NCBI GenBank assembly: GCA_963731745.1
Contig: CAVSWT010000007.1
Coordinates: 19,576 to 83,575 of the forward strand
Direction of reading: 5' to 3'
DNA from: CAVSWT01 sp963731745
GTDB lineage: Bacteria; Bacteroidota; Ignavibacteria; Ignavibacteriales; Ignavibacteriaceae
Length of the DNA: 64,000 bases
The position numbers and the translations under genes are program-made. Of this stretch, positions 38,076 through 45,824 are shown piece after piece. How positions within the stretch are numbered: the first letter of the stretch is position 1; each line of letters begins with the position of its first letter. The notes beneath the pieces were generated by a model. That model was not told the origin of the DNA. It searched no databases and saw only the letters and a program-made list of their open reading frames with translations.

Positions 38076-38513
38076 ATGAATAATCAAAGGCTGAATAACA
38101 AAAACAAATTTGAAACATATTTAGCCAAGGATTTAATTCGCAAATTTAATATTGTTTACGGCAGTATTAATACTCCAACTATTATATATGACGAGGAAAG
38201 CTTAGAAATATTAGGTGCAAATAATTCCGCATTAAGATTTTATGGTCTTTCCAAAAATGATTTATTAATTGAACTTAATAACGAAAAATCATCTGGACAA
38301 AAAAACAGAATGATTAAAATACTTCCTAAATTAACACAATATGTTGATCATATAAATTCATGGAAGCACTATGATTCTAACGGAAATTTATCTGAGATGC
38401 AGATTACTTCATACTCTTTAACCTTGGCTGAAAGAAACGTTAGAGTTGTACTAATAAAAGATGTAACAATCCAAAAACAGTGGCAGCAAAATCTAGAGAG
38501 CAGTGTTAATTAA
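38076..38513 (+). CDS. Stand-alone PAS-domain protein
   Basis: A 145-residue protein with a single PAS fold, about residues 25-140: TPTIIYDEESLEILGANNSAL, FYGLSKNDLL, then the closing strands VRVVLIKDVTIQKQWQQN. No kinase, receiver or enzyme domain follows. A single PAS protein can bind a small ligand or dimerise with a PAS kinase such as the two large ones nearby. It overlaps no other gene and is seven bases after the lone receiver gene. Confidence 0.75.
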   Translation: MNNQRLNNKNKFETYLAKDLIRKFNIVYGSINTPTIIYDEESLEILGANNSALRFYGLSKNDLLIELNNEKSSGQKNRMIKILPKLTQYVDHINSWKHYDSNGNLSEMQITSYSLTLAERNVRVVLIKDVTIQKQWQQNLESSVN

Positions 38514-39002
38514 GTTCATTACAATAATACTTCTAAATTAACCATGTAAATATTTTTATGCTTTATTTATTTAGAGCAATGTTTTATTTTAGTTAACAGT
38601 AAAATAAAAATTATTTATCTGATTTATACTCTTCTGTGCATAATTACATTATTCAATTTATTTTCTCAAAAAAGATAAAAAAAACTTTTAAAAATTGTAA
38701 GCGTCACTTAGATTTCAATCCCCTCATACCGCAAAGTTAACACTTGATAGCGCCCACTTGAAAGTGTGCTTGATGAAATCAAGTTTGACGCTTACTTTAT
38801 TAATCCCAAATATATATTTCTCCCATTCAATTGATTTAATATTCCAAATCTCTCATTAAAAAATTGTATGCAATCATTCCATTTTTTTTAGTAAATTATA
38901 ATCAATTCGTAAAATAAGTTATTTGAATTGAACTTCGTTTTACGCGATTAAATTACCGGCAAACTAATTCAAATTTCATTTTTTTATTTCCTATTATATT
39001 TG
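38514..39002. other. 490-base non-coding region with a structured element
   Basis: No gene in either strand. The middle contains a nested inverted-repeat structure (38697-38795, separate entry). The rest is AT-rich and shows no clear promoter; TATATTTG at 38995-39002 abuts the ATG and lacks a -33 box. Confidence 0.4.
38697..38795. other. Candidate structured RNA or mobile palindromic element
   Basis: A perfect ten-base outer stem, GTAAGCGTCA (38697-38706) with TGACGCTTAC (38786-38795), encloses further hairpins. CTTGAT/ATCAAG (38769-38774 with 38778-38783, GAA loop) is perfect. CACT/AGTG (38755-38766) can be extended with flanking GC pairs. The layered design resembles a multi-branched RNA. 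It is not followed by a T-run, so a simple terminator is unlikely. A small RNA, a leader element for the kinase gene 200 bases downstream, or a non-coding repeat are all possible. Confidence 0.5.
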
Positions 39003-41681
39003 ATGAAAGAAGATAATATCACGATTCAAAATATTTCAAAAAATGGCCAGACGAAAATTCAGAGGCCTTCAACATCATCAATTGAAGTAGAACTAAGTAA
39101 AACAAATGCAAAGCTTGAAGCCATATTTAATGTGCTTCCTAATGTGCTAGTCATCTTGAATATTGATGGGTCTATAATCGATTTTAAATCTACTTCTCTT
39201 AACGACTTTCATTTTAATCAAAAAGAATTAATCGGAAAAAAGATTGAAGACATAATGCCTGCGGACATTAGCAAAAGATTTTATAAGGCAGTCTTTGAAT
39301 CAGTAAAATTAAATAAAATATCGATTATAGATTATACAATTAAAGTTAACGGAAAAACAAATTTTTATGAAGCTAGATTATTACCTTACACTGATGATAG
39401 AATTGTTACTGTAATTAGAAACATTACAGAATTTCAAAAAGCACAAAATGAATTAAAAAAATCAGAGCGTAGATTTCGTTCGGTTTGGGAAAACTCATTA
39501 GAGGGAATGCGTTTAACTGATGAAAATGGAATCATTATTTCAGTAAATAAAGCTTTTTGCAATCTTGTTGGCGAGGATGAGTCAAATCTAGTAGGCAAAA
39601 CTTTTAACTACTTCTATGTTGAGACCGATGGTATTAAACATGAATCTGGTATTCTATATTACAAAACTAGATTTAGTTCTCGAAAATTGAATCATGTCTT
39701 TGAGGCAGAGCTAAGACTAACGAATGGTAAAAATGTATTTGTTGAGGTAATCAATAATTTTATAGATTCTTATAAAGATGAGAATGTTGATTTAACTGAA
39801 AGACCGTTGCTTCTTACAATATTCAGAGATATAACTAATCGAAAGAAAGCGGAAGAAGCACTTAAGAAAAGTGAAGAAAGATTCAGAACCTTAATTGAAA
39901 ATATAAATGAAGTATTTCACATTGTAACTTTTGAAGGAGATAAGAAAAAACAAGTGTATGTAAGTCATACATATGAAGAGATATGGGGGAGAACCTGCTT
40001 AAGCTTATATACACGTCCTAATTCGTGGATGGATTTAATTCATCCTGACGATAAAGAAAAAGTGAATGACGCATTAAAGAATCAGCAAAAGTCCGGTTAT
40101 TTTGTTGAATACAGAATAATTCGAGATGATAAACAATTAAGATGGATAAGAGATAGAGGATATCCGGTAAAAGATGGAAATGATAATGCAACTCAAATAG
40201 TTGGTTTTGCCGAAGATATCACAGAAAAGAAGATCGCTGAGGAAGAAAAAAGACAGAGTATTGAATTGAATAGAAGTTTGGTTGAAACTTCTCCGGATGC
40301 AATTGTTTTAATGGATCTTGAAGGTAATATTTTAATGAGCAATAATCATGTCGCATCTCTATTTGGGTTTACTAACCCTTCCGAAACAATTGGATTAAAT
40401 GCAATCAATTTTGTTTCTAAAGATTTTCGAAAAAAATTCAAACGGGATGCAATGGTATTATTTCGAAAACATAATATTAGAAATAGAGAATATGTTCTAA
40501 TTAATAAAAGTGGAGAAACTTTTCCTGCTGAATTAAGTGCGTCGATTATTTTTGATGAAAATAAAAAACCAAAAACTTATGTTGGAGTGATCAGAGATAT
40601 TTCACAACGAAAAATTTCCGAAGAAGCATTAAAGTATTCAGAAATGCAATTTCGATCCATCTGGGAAAATTCAAACGATGGGATGAGATTGACCGATTCA
40701 AAGGGAATTATTGTTACAGTTAATACAGCTTTTTGCAAAATATTTGAAACAAATAAAGAGGATTTAATCGGCAAACCATATTTTGATGTTTACTCTGAAA
40801 AGACGAATAAAGAATCAGCTCAAATGCTTTTAGAATATCAGAAAAATTTTTTCAATAATAAATTTGTAACGAATAAGAGATCAAATCGGATTTTACGTTC
40901 TGGTAAAGCGGTTGCGTTAGATATATCTTACTCAATAATTCAATTTGAAAATGGTAAATCACTGCTGCTTGGAATATTTAGGGATATATCTGTTCAAATT
41001 AAAGCCGAAGAAGATTTAAGAAAATCTGAAAAATTAGCAGCTATTGGTAAGATGACTGCATTCTTATCTCATGAAATAAAAACGCCCTTAGTTTCAATAA
41101 ATATGAATATTGATATGTTATCTAAAAGTCTTGATTTGCCTGAATCAAAAAAGAAATCATTTTCAATAATTCAGAAAGAAGTCAAACGATTAGATAAACT
41201 TTTGAGGAATGTTTTACAATATTCTAGACAAGTTGAATTAATTAATTCGAATGTTAACCTTGCAAATTTAATTCAGAACATTAAGGATTTCTTAGAACCA
41301 ATTTTGATGGAAAGAAAGATTAGTTTTAATACTCATCTTACCGACTGTATAATAATGGGGGATTACCAAAAATTACAATCTGCGTTTTTGCATTTAATTG
41401 AGAATGCGATTGAAGCAATTAATGAAGATGGAAATATTATTATCTCCATTGATTTGAACGAACAAAGTGAAACAGCTTCAATTACAATAGCCGATGACGG
41501 TCCTGGTTTTGACGAAGGCATAAATATTTTCGAACCATTTTTTACAACAAAATCTTCCGGTACCGGTTTAGGTTTACCCATCGCTCAAAAAATTATTGAA
41601 CAACATAGTGGTAAACTTAAACTTCTATCCTCTAATCCAGGTTCTACAATTTTTGAAATTTCATTTAATTTATATAATTGA
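39003..41681 (+). CDS. Five-PAS cytosolic sensor histidine kinase (NtrB-like)
   Basis: About 892 residues, with no membrane helices. Five consecutive PAS domains are visible, each ending in a typical linker: TVIRNITEFQKAQNE, TIFRDITNRKKAEE, VGFAEDITEKKIAEE, VGVIRDISQRKISEE and LGIFRDISVQIKAEE. The second and fifth share FRSVWENSLEGMRLTDE and FRSIWENSNDGMRLTDS and look like a recent duplication. The HisKA domain (MTAFLSHEIKTPLVSIN) and HATPase (ADDGPGFDEG, GTGLGLPIAQKIIEQHSG) close the protein. The next gene, an NtrC-type activator, overlaps its end, so they form a kinase/regulator pair. The ATG at 39003 is preferred to a TTG just before it. Confidence 0.92.
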   Translation: MKEDNITIQNISKNGQTKIQRPSTSSIEVELSKTNAKLEAIFNVLPNVLVILNIDGSIIDFKSTSLNDFHFNQKELIGKKIEDIMPADISKRFYKAVFESVKLNKISIIDYTIKVNGKTNFYEARLLPYTDDRIVTVIRNITEFQKAQNELKKSERRFRSVWENSLEGMRLTDENGIIISVNKAFCNLVGEDESNLVGKTFNYFYVETDGIKHESGILYYKTRFSSRKLNHVFEAELRLTNGKNVFVEVINNFIDSYKDENVDLTERPLLLTIFRDITNRKKAEEALKKSEERFRTLIENINEVFHIVTFEGDKKKQVYVSHTYEEIWGRTCLSLYTRPNSWMDLIHPDDKEKVNDALKNQQKSGYFVEYRIIRDDKQLRWIRDRGYPVKDGNDNATQIVGFAEDITEKKIAEEEKRQSIELNRSLVETSPDAIVLMDLEGNILMSNNHVASLFGFTNPSETIGLNAINFVSKDFRKKFKRDAMVLFRKHNIRNREYVLINKSGETFPAELSASIIFDENKKPKTYVGVIRDISQRKISEEALKYSEMQFRSIWENSNDGMRLTDSKGIIVTVNTAFCKIFETNKEDLIGKPYFDVYSEKTNKESAQMLLEYQKNFFNNKFVTNKRSNRILRSGKAVALDISYSIIQFENGKSLLLGIFRDISVQIKAEEDLRKSEKLAAIGKMTAFLSHEIKTPLVSINMNIDMLSKSLDLPESKKKSFSIIQKEVKRLDKLLRNVLQYSRQVELINSNVNLANLIQNIKDFLEPILMERKISFNTHLTDCIIMGDYQKLQSAFLHLIENAIEAINEDGNIIISIDLNEQSETASITIADDGPGFDEGINIFEPFFTTKSSGTGLGLPIAQKIIEQHSGKLKLLSSNPGSTIFEISFNLYN

Positions 41682-41683
41682 AT

Positions 41684-43045
41684 ATGGAAAAAATATTAGT
41701 AATAGATGATGATGATTCAATTCGCGAAACTTTGCAATTATATTTAACTGAAATTGGTTACGAAGTTATTGTAGCAAACAATGGGGAAGCAGGTATACAG
41801 ATGTTAGGAAAACATAAACCTGATTTAATCCTTTCGGATTTAAAAATGGCAGGTTTAACCGGGATAGATGTATTAAAAAAAGCAAAAGAGCTTGACGTAA
41901 AAAATCAAGTTGTTTTAATGACTGCTTTTGAGGACATGCAGTCTACAATTACCGCAATGCAATTAGGCGCTTATGATTATATAGAAAAACCACTCGAACT
42001 TTCTCGATTTAATTCTGTAGTTAAAAGAGCTTTAGAAAGTCGAAGATTAAGCGATAGGCTTGTTACTGCACTTTCTGAAGATGATTCAGAAATAAATTAT
42101 GAAAATAGTCTGATTGGAAAAACCCAATCCATGAGGGAAATATTTAAAAAGATTGGAAAAATATCTTCTACTCGAGTAAATGTATTAATCGAAGGTGAAA
42201 GTGGTACTGGAAAAGAACTAATTACAAAAGTAATACATTATACAGGTGTAACTAAAGTACAACCATTTATCGCAGTCAATTGTACCGCGCTTTCTGAATC
42301 CTTGCTTGAGAGTGAATTATTCGGTCACGTTAAAGGATCATTTACGGGAGCGGTGCGCGATAAGAAAGGGAAATTTGAATTAGCTGGTGAAGGGACAATT
42401 TTTCTAGATGAAATTTCAGAAATCTCTCCGAATCTTCAAGTTAAACTTTTAAGAGTTTTACAAGAAAGAGAATTTGAAAAAGTTGGCGGGGAGACAACTA
42501 TTCCCATGAATGCTAGAGTAGTTGCCGCTACAAATAGAAATTTAAATGAAATGGTAAAGGAAGGTAAGTTTAGAGAAGATCTATTTTATAGACTTAAAGT
42601 ATTCACAATTGATGTACCGCCTTTAAGAGATAGAAAGGATGATATTCCAAGTTTAGTAATTTATTTTCTCAAAAAGATTAATAAGGATTTGCACAAAAAT
42701 GTTAAAAAAATTCCTTACGAGGTAATGGAAATGCTTCAGAATAATGAATGGGTGGGAAATGTACGGGAATTAGAAAATATTTTATTACAAGCAGTTGTTC
42801 TTTCTAAAGGTGATGTGTTGGAAAAAGAAAATATTCTGTTAAGAAATAAATCGGATGCTAAAATTGAAGAAGAAGATGAAGATATTTTTAATTTGACGTT
42901 AGCTGATGTTGAAAAAAATCATATCCAAAAAGTTCTTGATCATTTGAAATGGGATAAGCAAACTGCTTGCAAAGTATTGGGAATCTCAAAACCTACCTTA
43001 TACAATAAAATACATACTTATGGCCTGACGGAAAAACACGAATAA
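41684..43045 (+). CDS. NtrC-family sigma54-dependent response regulator
   Basis: About 453 residues. The receiver (1-120) has ILVIDDDDSIRETL and the phosphoacceptor Asp in LILSDLKMAGLTG. The AAA+ domain has a Walker A motif GESGTGKELI, a sigma54-contact loop in which GAFTGA reads GSFTGA (KGSFTGAVRDKKGKF), and a Walker B GTIFLDEISEIS. A C-terminal Fis-type helix-turn-helix ends with KQTACKVLGISKPTLYNKI. The frame opens with TTG at 41678; the ATG at 41684 is chosen. Two sigma54-type promoters lie downstream, at 43210 and 44121, and are the natural targets. Confidence 0.94.
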   Translation: MEKILVIDDDDSIRETLQLYLTEIGYEVIVANNGEAGIQMLGKHKPDLILSDLKMAGLTGIDVLKKAKELDVKNQVVLMTAFEDMQSTITAMQLGAYDYIEKPLELSRFNSVVKRALESRRLSDRLVTALSEDDSEINYENSLIGKTQSMREIFKKIGKISSTRVNVLIEGESGTGKELITKVIHYTGVTKVQPFIAVNCTALSESLLESELFGHVKGSFTGAVRDKKGKFELAGEGTIFLDEISEISPNLQVKLLRVLQEREFEKVGGETTIPMNARVVAATNRNLNEMVKEGKFREDLFYRLKVFTIDVPPLRDRKDDIPSLVIYFLKKINKDLHKNVKKIPYEVMEMLQNNEWVGNVRELENILLQAVVLSKGDVLEKENILLRNKSDAKIEEEDEDIFNLTLADVEKNHIQKVLDHLKWDKQTACKVLGISKPTLYNKIHTYGLTEKHE

Positions 43046-43062
43046 TTCCCACCAAATTAAAT

Positions 43063-43082
43063 GATTTGTTAAACAGCAAATC
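43063..43082. promoter_or_regulatory. Inverted repeat downstream of the NtrC-type gene
   Basis: GATTTG (43063-43068) and CAAATC (43077-43082) form a six-base inverted repeat 18 bases after the regulator stop. It could be an activator site or a weak transcript end; no T-run follows. Confidence 0.3.
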
Positions 43083-43133
43083 ACAAATAATAATTAATTA
43101 TAGGTTATTTCTGGTTATCATTATTTTTTCAAT

Positions 43134-43150
43134 GGTTAAGAAATTTAACC
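43134..43150. promoter_or_regulatory. Candidate enhancer dyad for the NtrC-type regulator
   Basis: GGTTAA and TTAACC (arms, five-base spacer) form a perfect dyad about 62 bases upstream of the sigma54 -24 element at 43212. That is a suitable distance for an activator binding site. No clear second copy was seen before the other sigma54 promoter. Confidence 0.35.
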
Positions 43151-43209
43151 CTCGTTAAAATTATAAATACTAATTCCTTAATATTTAGTTGATTTTAATA
43201 ATAAACGTA

Positions 43210-43226
43210 TTGGCACCTTAATTGTC
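43210..43226 (+). promoter_or_regulatory. Sigma54-type (-24/-12) promoter before the CheW-like gene
   Basis: TTGGCACCTTAATTGTC: the -24 GG (43212-43213) and the -12 G (43224) are separated by ten bases, as required; the -12 element reads TTGT instead of TTGC. The CheW-like gene starts 64 bases downstream. The site is nearly identical to that at 44121. Confidence 0.62.
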
Positions 43227-43289
43227 GATATCTATAAAAAAAAGCATTTCAAGCTTAAAACTATAAATAAACTAGATTAAGGACTGAAC

Positions 43290-43751
43290 ATGATGAACCA
43301 TGCCGCAATTGTAGATAATTTAACTGGTTTGGTTATCTTTGAGATTAACAATTATGAATATTGCTTAGATATTAATGATGTTTCTGCTATCATCAATCCA
43401 AACGAGCTGGAAGAAAATATAATCTCAAATCCAATTGAAACAAAAAATATTAAAATAGACGAACTTTTAGTTCCTATCATAAATTTATACAAATTCGGTG
43501 AAATCGGTCAGGTCAGTTTGAATTTAAATAAAGATACGAGAATATTAATTATTGAGCTTTTAGATAAAAAAATTGGTTTTTTTGTAGATAAGATTAAAGA
43601 AATTATTACAATTGACGTTGAATTCAAAACAAACGCTTTAAGGTTTTCACCAGAAAAAGACAATTCTTACCTTATCGGAAAATTAAAATATGAGGGTAGG
43701 CAATTAAATTTCCCAGATTTAAACAGAATTGTAGCGGAATCTGTCAACTAA
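43290..43751 (+). CDS. CheW-like adaptor protein
   Basis: A 153-residue CheW-like domain protein: GLVIFEINNYEYCLDINDVSA at the start, ELLVPIINLYKFG in the middle and IGFFVDKIKEIITID near the end follow the CheW beta-barrel pattern. CheW bridges receptors and the CheA kinase in chemotaxis, but no cheA, receptor or cheY-cheB set is encoded nearby. It may serve a non-motility signalling array or bind the small DHp-like protein encoded 12 bases downstream. It lies behind the first sigma54-type promoter. Confidence 0.85.
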   Translation: MMNHAAIVDNLTGLVIFEINNYEYCLDINDVSAIINPNELEENIISNPIETKNIKIDELLVPIINLYKFGEIGQVSLNLNKDTRILIIELLDKKIGFFVDKIKEIITIDVEFKTNALRFSPEKDNSYLIGKLKYEGRQLNFPDLNRIVAESVN

Positions 43752-43763
43752 TAAAGATAGATA

Positions 43764-44000
43764 ATGAATTCATCTGATGAGGATCTTTTAAAACTTATAA
43801 AAAACTTGAAGTTTGATGAGGCAATTTCTCATAGCATTCATTCAAGGATTTTTGAAATATTGGGATATCTATCGCTTCTTCGTAAAGAAAAATTATCTGA
43901 TGATTTGATGTCATACATTGACAGTATTGAAAATTTGAATAAAAAGCTTATAAGTGAAGTTCACACAATTATAGATTTCTATAAAGACAGTGAAAAATAA
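43764..44000 (+). CDS. 78-residue DHp (HisKA)-like protein without kinase domain
   Basis: A small, all-helical protein. Residues about 18-74 align by eye to a complete histidine-kinase dimerisation/phosphoacceptor domain. ISHSIHSRIFEILGYLSLL corresponds to the SHELRTPLtaI-GYLELL helix with the phospho-His kept, and LSDDLMSYIDSIENLNKKL and VHTIIDFYKDSE follow as the second helix. The usual Glu after the His is replaced by Ser. There is no ATP-binding domain and no other domain. It could be a phosphate relay protein, a partner that mixes with a kinase dimer, or an inhibitor. It is 12 bases after the CheW-like gene, in the same sigma54-controlled unit. Confidence 0.65.
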   Translation: MNSSDEDLLKLIKNLKFDEAISHSIHSRIFEILGYLSLLRKEKLSDDLMSYIDSIENLNKKLISEVHTIIDFYKDSEK

Positions 44001-44120
44001 ATAGAATTTCAATTTATTTAAAAAAAAATTTTGTTCTATTTTGAAACAGTATGAACTACATAAGCAAAGAAAATTCTGAATAAAATTTTGTTTTCTTGCG
44101 GTTTTAAGACTTTTTAATAT

Positions 44121-44138
44121 TTGGCACTTTAATTGGCA
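44121..44138 (+). promoter_or_regulatory. Second sigma54-type promoter, before the STAS gene
   Basis: TTGGCACTTTAATTGGCA: -24 GG at 44123-44124, ten bases, then -12 G at 44135. It differs from the site at 43210 at only two of the first 17 bases. The STAS gene begins about 70 bases downstream. Direct copies of AAAATTTTGTT at about 44025 and 44084 lie upstream, and the regulator might bind there. Confidence 0.62.
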
Positions 44139-44207
44139 TTAAACTTAGAAAATTAAGATTCTTGAAATCTTAGCAGCTTAAAACTTAATAATATTGTGGA
44201 GTTATAA

Positions 44208-44582
44208 ATGGATTTTACTGTAGAACGAATTAAAGATGTAATGATATTGAAAGTCAATTTTTCGAGGGCAACTTTAAAAGAAGCTAAGGAATTAAAGGAT
44301 ATACTTTTTGACGGAATTGACATTGGGGAAAGAAAAATAATCGTAGATTTATCTATGTGCGAATTTGTTGATTCTACATTTATGGGAACTTTAGTAGTGT
44401 CACTTCGAAAAGTTAATGCATTAAATGGAGATTTAAAACTTGTTGAATTACATCCATCTGCGAGGGCACTTTTTGAATTAGCAAGATTATTTAGAATTTT
44501 TGAAACATTTAATTCAAAAGAAGAAGCAATGGAAAGTTTTAGTAAAAGTCAGGTTCAAATCAATAAATCACAAATTGCATAA
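44208..44582 (+). CDS. STAS-domain protein (anti-sigma factor antagonist type)
   Basis: A 124-residue STAS protein. ERKIIVDLSMCEFVDSTFMG carries the phosphorylatable Ser region (VDST in place of the common DSSG), followed by GTLVVSLRKVNALNGDLKL. In partner switching such proteins bind an anti-sigma kinase and are reactivated by a PP2C phosphatase; other STAS proteins organise signalling complexes. GTGGAG lies nine bases before the ATG. It has its own sigma54-type promoter. The polysaccharide cluster starts 65 bases further on. Confidence 0.85.
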   Translation: MDFTVERIKDVMILKVNFSRATLKEAKELKDILFDGIDIGERKIIVDLSMCEFVDSTFMGTLVVSLRKVNALNGDLKLVELHPSARALFELARLFRIFETFNSKEEAMESFSKSQVQINKSQIA

Positions 44583-44647
44583 TTTATTCATTATACAATA
44601 GTCTATATTTAATAACAGAATAATCTCATTTAAGGTGAAAATATAAA

Positions 44648-45769
44648 ATGCAGGTACCATTTTTAGATCTTAAAGCTCAATACAATAAAATTAAAGATGA
44701 AGTTTCACCATCTATTCAAAATGTAATTGAAAGTTCGGCATTTGTTTTAGGAAAAGCAGTTTTTGACTTTGAAAAAAAGTTTGCAAGCGCTCACGATGTC
44801 AAGCATTGCCTAGGAGTTAGTTCAGGCACAGATGGAAATCATTTAGTCCTTTGGTCTTTGGGTATTGGCCCTGGAGATGAAGTTATTATACCGGCTAATA
44901 CTTTTATAGCAACAGCCTGGGGTGCAACTCTATGTGGTGCTCGACCCGTTTTTGTAGATATTGAAAAAGACACTTACAATATTGATCCACAAAAAATTGA
45001 AAAAGCAATAACATCTAAAACAAAGGCAATTGTTGCAGTTCATTTGTATGGTCAACCAGCTGATATGGATTCACTAAAAGAAATTTCTGCTAAGCACAAT
45101 ATATTTTTAGTTGAGGATTGTGCCCAAGCTCATATAGCAGAGTACAAAGGTCAAAAAGTTGGAGGACTTGGTGTGGCTTCTTCATTCAGCTTTTATCCGG
45201 GTAAAAATTTAGGCGCTTATGGCGAAGGCGGAGCTGTTTTAACCAATGATGATGAGATTGCAAAAAAAGTAAAAATGATTCGTGATCATGGCGCCATACA
45301 AAAATATGATCATGAAATTTTTGGACATAATTATCGAATGGATGGTATTCAGGGAGCAGTTTTAGATGTTAAACTGAATCATTTGAATAATTGGACAGAA
45401 GCTCGCAGAAACGTTGCGAAAAAATATTATGAATTGTTGAAAGACGTAAACGAAATTATTTTACCTAGAGAAGCCGCGTATGCTAAACATGTTTATCACC
45501 TTTTTGTTATTCAGATAAAAAATGGTGGAACTGAAGAAAGAAATCGATTCGCAAAATATTTAAATGATAATGGTGTATCTACAGGATTTCATTATCCAAT
45601 TCCTTTACATCAGCAAAAATGTTTTGATTACCTGGGATATAAGAAGGGCGATTTCCCCGTTACAGAGCAGTTGGCTGAAAACGGATTATCGTTGCCGATG
45701 TATCCTGAATTGGAAATGCAAATGATTGAGTATGTTTGTGATGCAATTAAAAGATTCTTTAATAAATAA
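44648..45769 (+). CDS. DegT/DnrJ/EryC1 sugar aminotransferase (WbpE/WlbC-like)
   Basis: A 373-residue PLP enzyme that transfers an amino group to a keto-sugar nucleotide. Family motifs: VPFLDLKAQYNKIKDEV at the start, GVSSGTDGNHLVLWSLG, VEDCAQAHIAEYKG, and the PLP-lysine stretch SFYPGKNLGAYGEGGAVL. The nearby oxidoreductase and acetyltransferase genes suggest a 3-amino (then 3-acetamido) sugar, as in the WbpB/WbpE/WbpD route to UDP-2,3-diacetamido uronic acids. It is the first gene of the exopolysaccharide cluster. Confidence 0.92.
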   Translation: MQVPFLDLKAQYNKIKDEVSPSIQNVIESSAFVLGKAVFDFEKKFASAHDVKHCLGVSSGTDGNHLVLWSLGIGPGDEVIIPANTFIATAWGATLCGARPVFVDIEKDTYNIDPQKIEKAITSKTKAIVAVHLYGQPADMDSLKEISAKHNIFLVEDCAQAHIAEYKGQKVGGLGVASSFSFYPGKNLGAYGEGGAVLTNDDEIAKKVKMIRDHGAIQKYDHEIFGHNYRMDGIQGAVLDVKLNHLNNWTEARRNVAKKYYELLKDVNEIILPREAAYAKHVYHLFVIQIKNGGTEERNRFAKYLNDNGVSTGFHYPIPLHQQKCFDYLGYKKGDFPVTEQLAENGLSLPMYPELEMQMIEYVCDAIKRFFNK

Positions 45770-45824
45770 TTTAGATGTTTGTAATATGTTCTTAATCAAA
45801 AATAAGAATGGATGTAAATAATTG

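Noticed and set aside
38600..38800. CRISPR array in the non-coding gap
   Set aside because: The repeats are inverted and nested, not regularly spaced direct repeats, and no cas gene is in the window.
38995..39002. TATATTTG just before the five-PAS kinase, matching the -7 box
   Set aside because: It touches the ATG, and no TTTG/ATTG lies 19-21 bases upstream, so transcription would start inside the gene.
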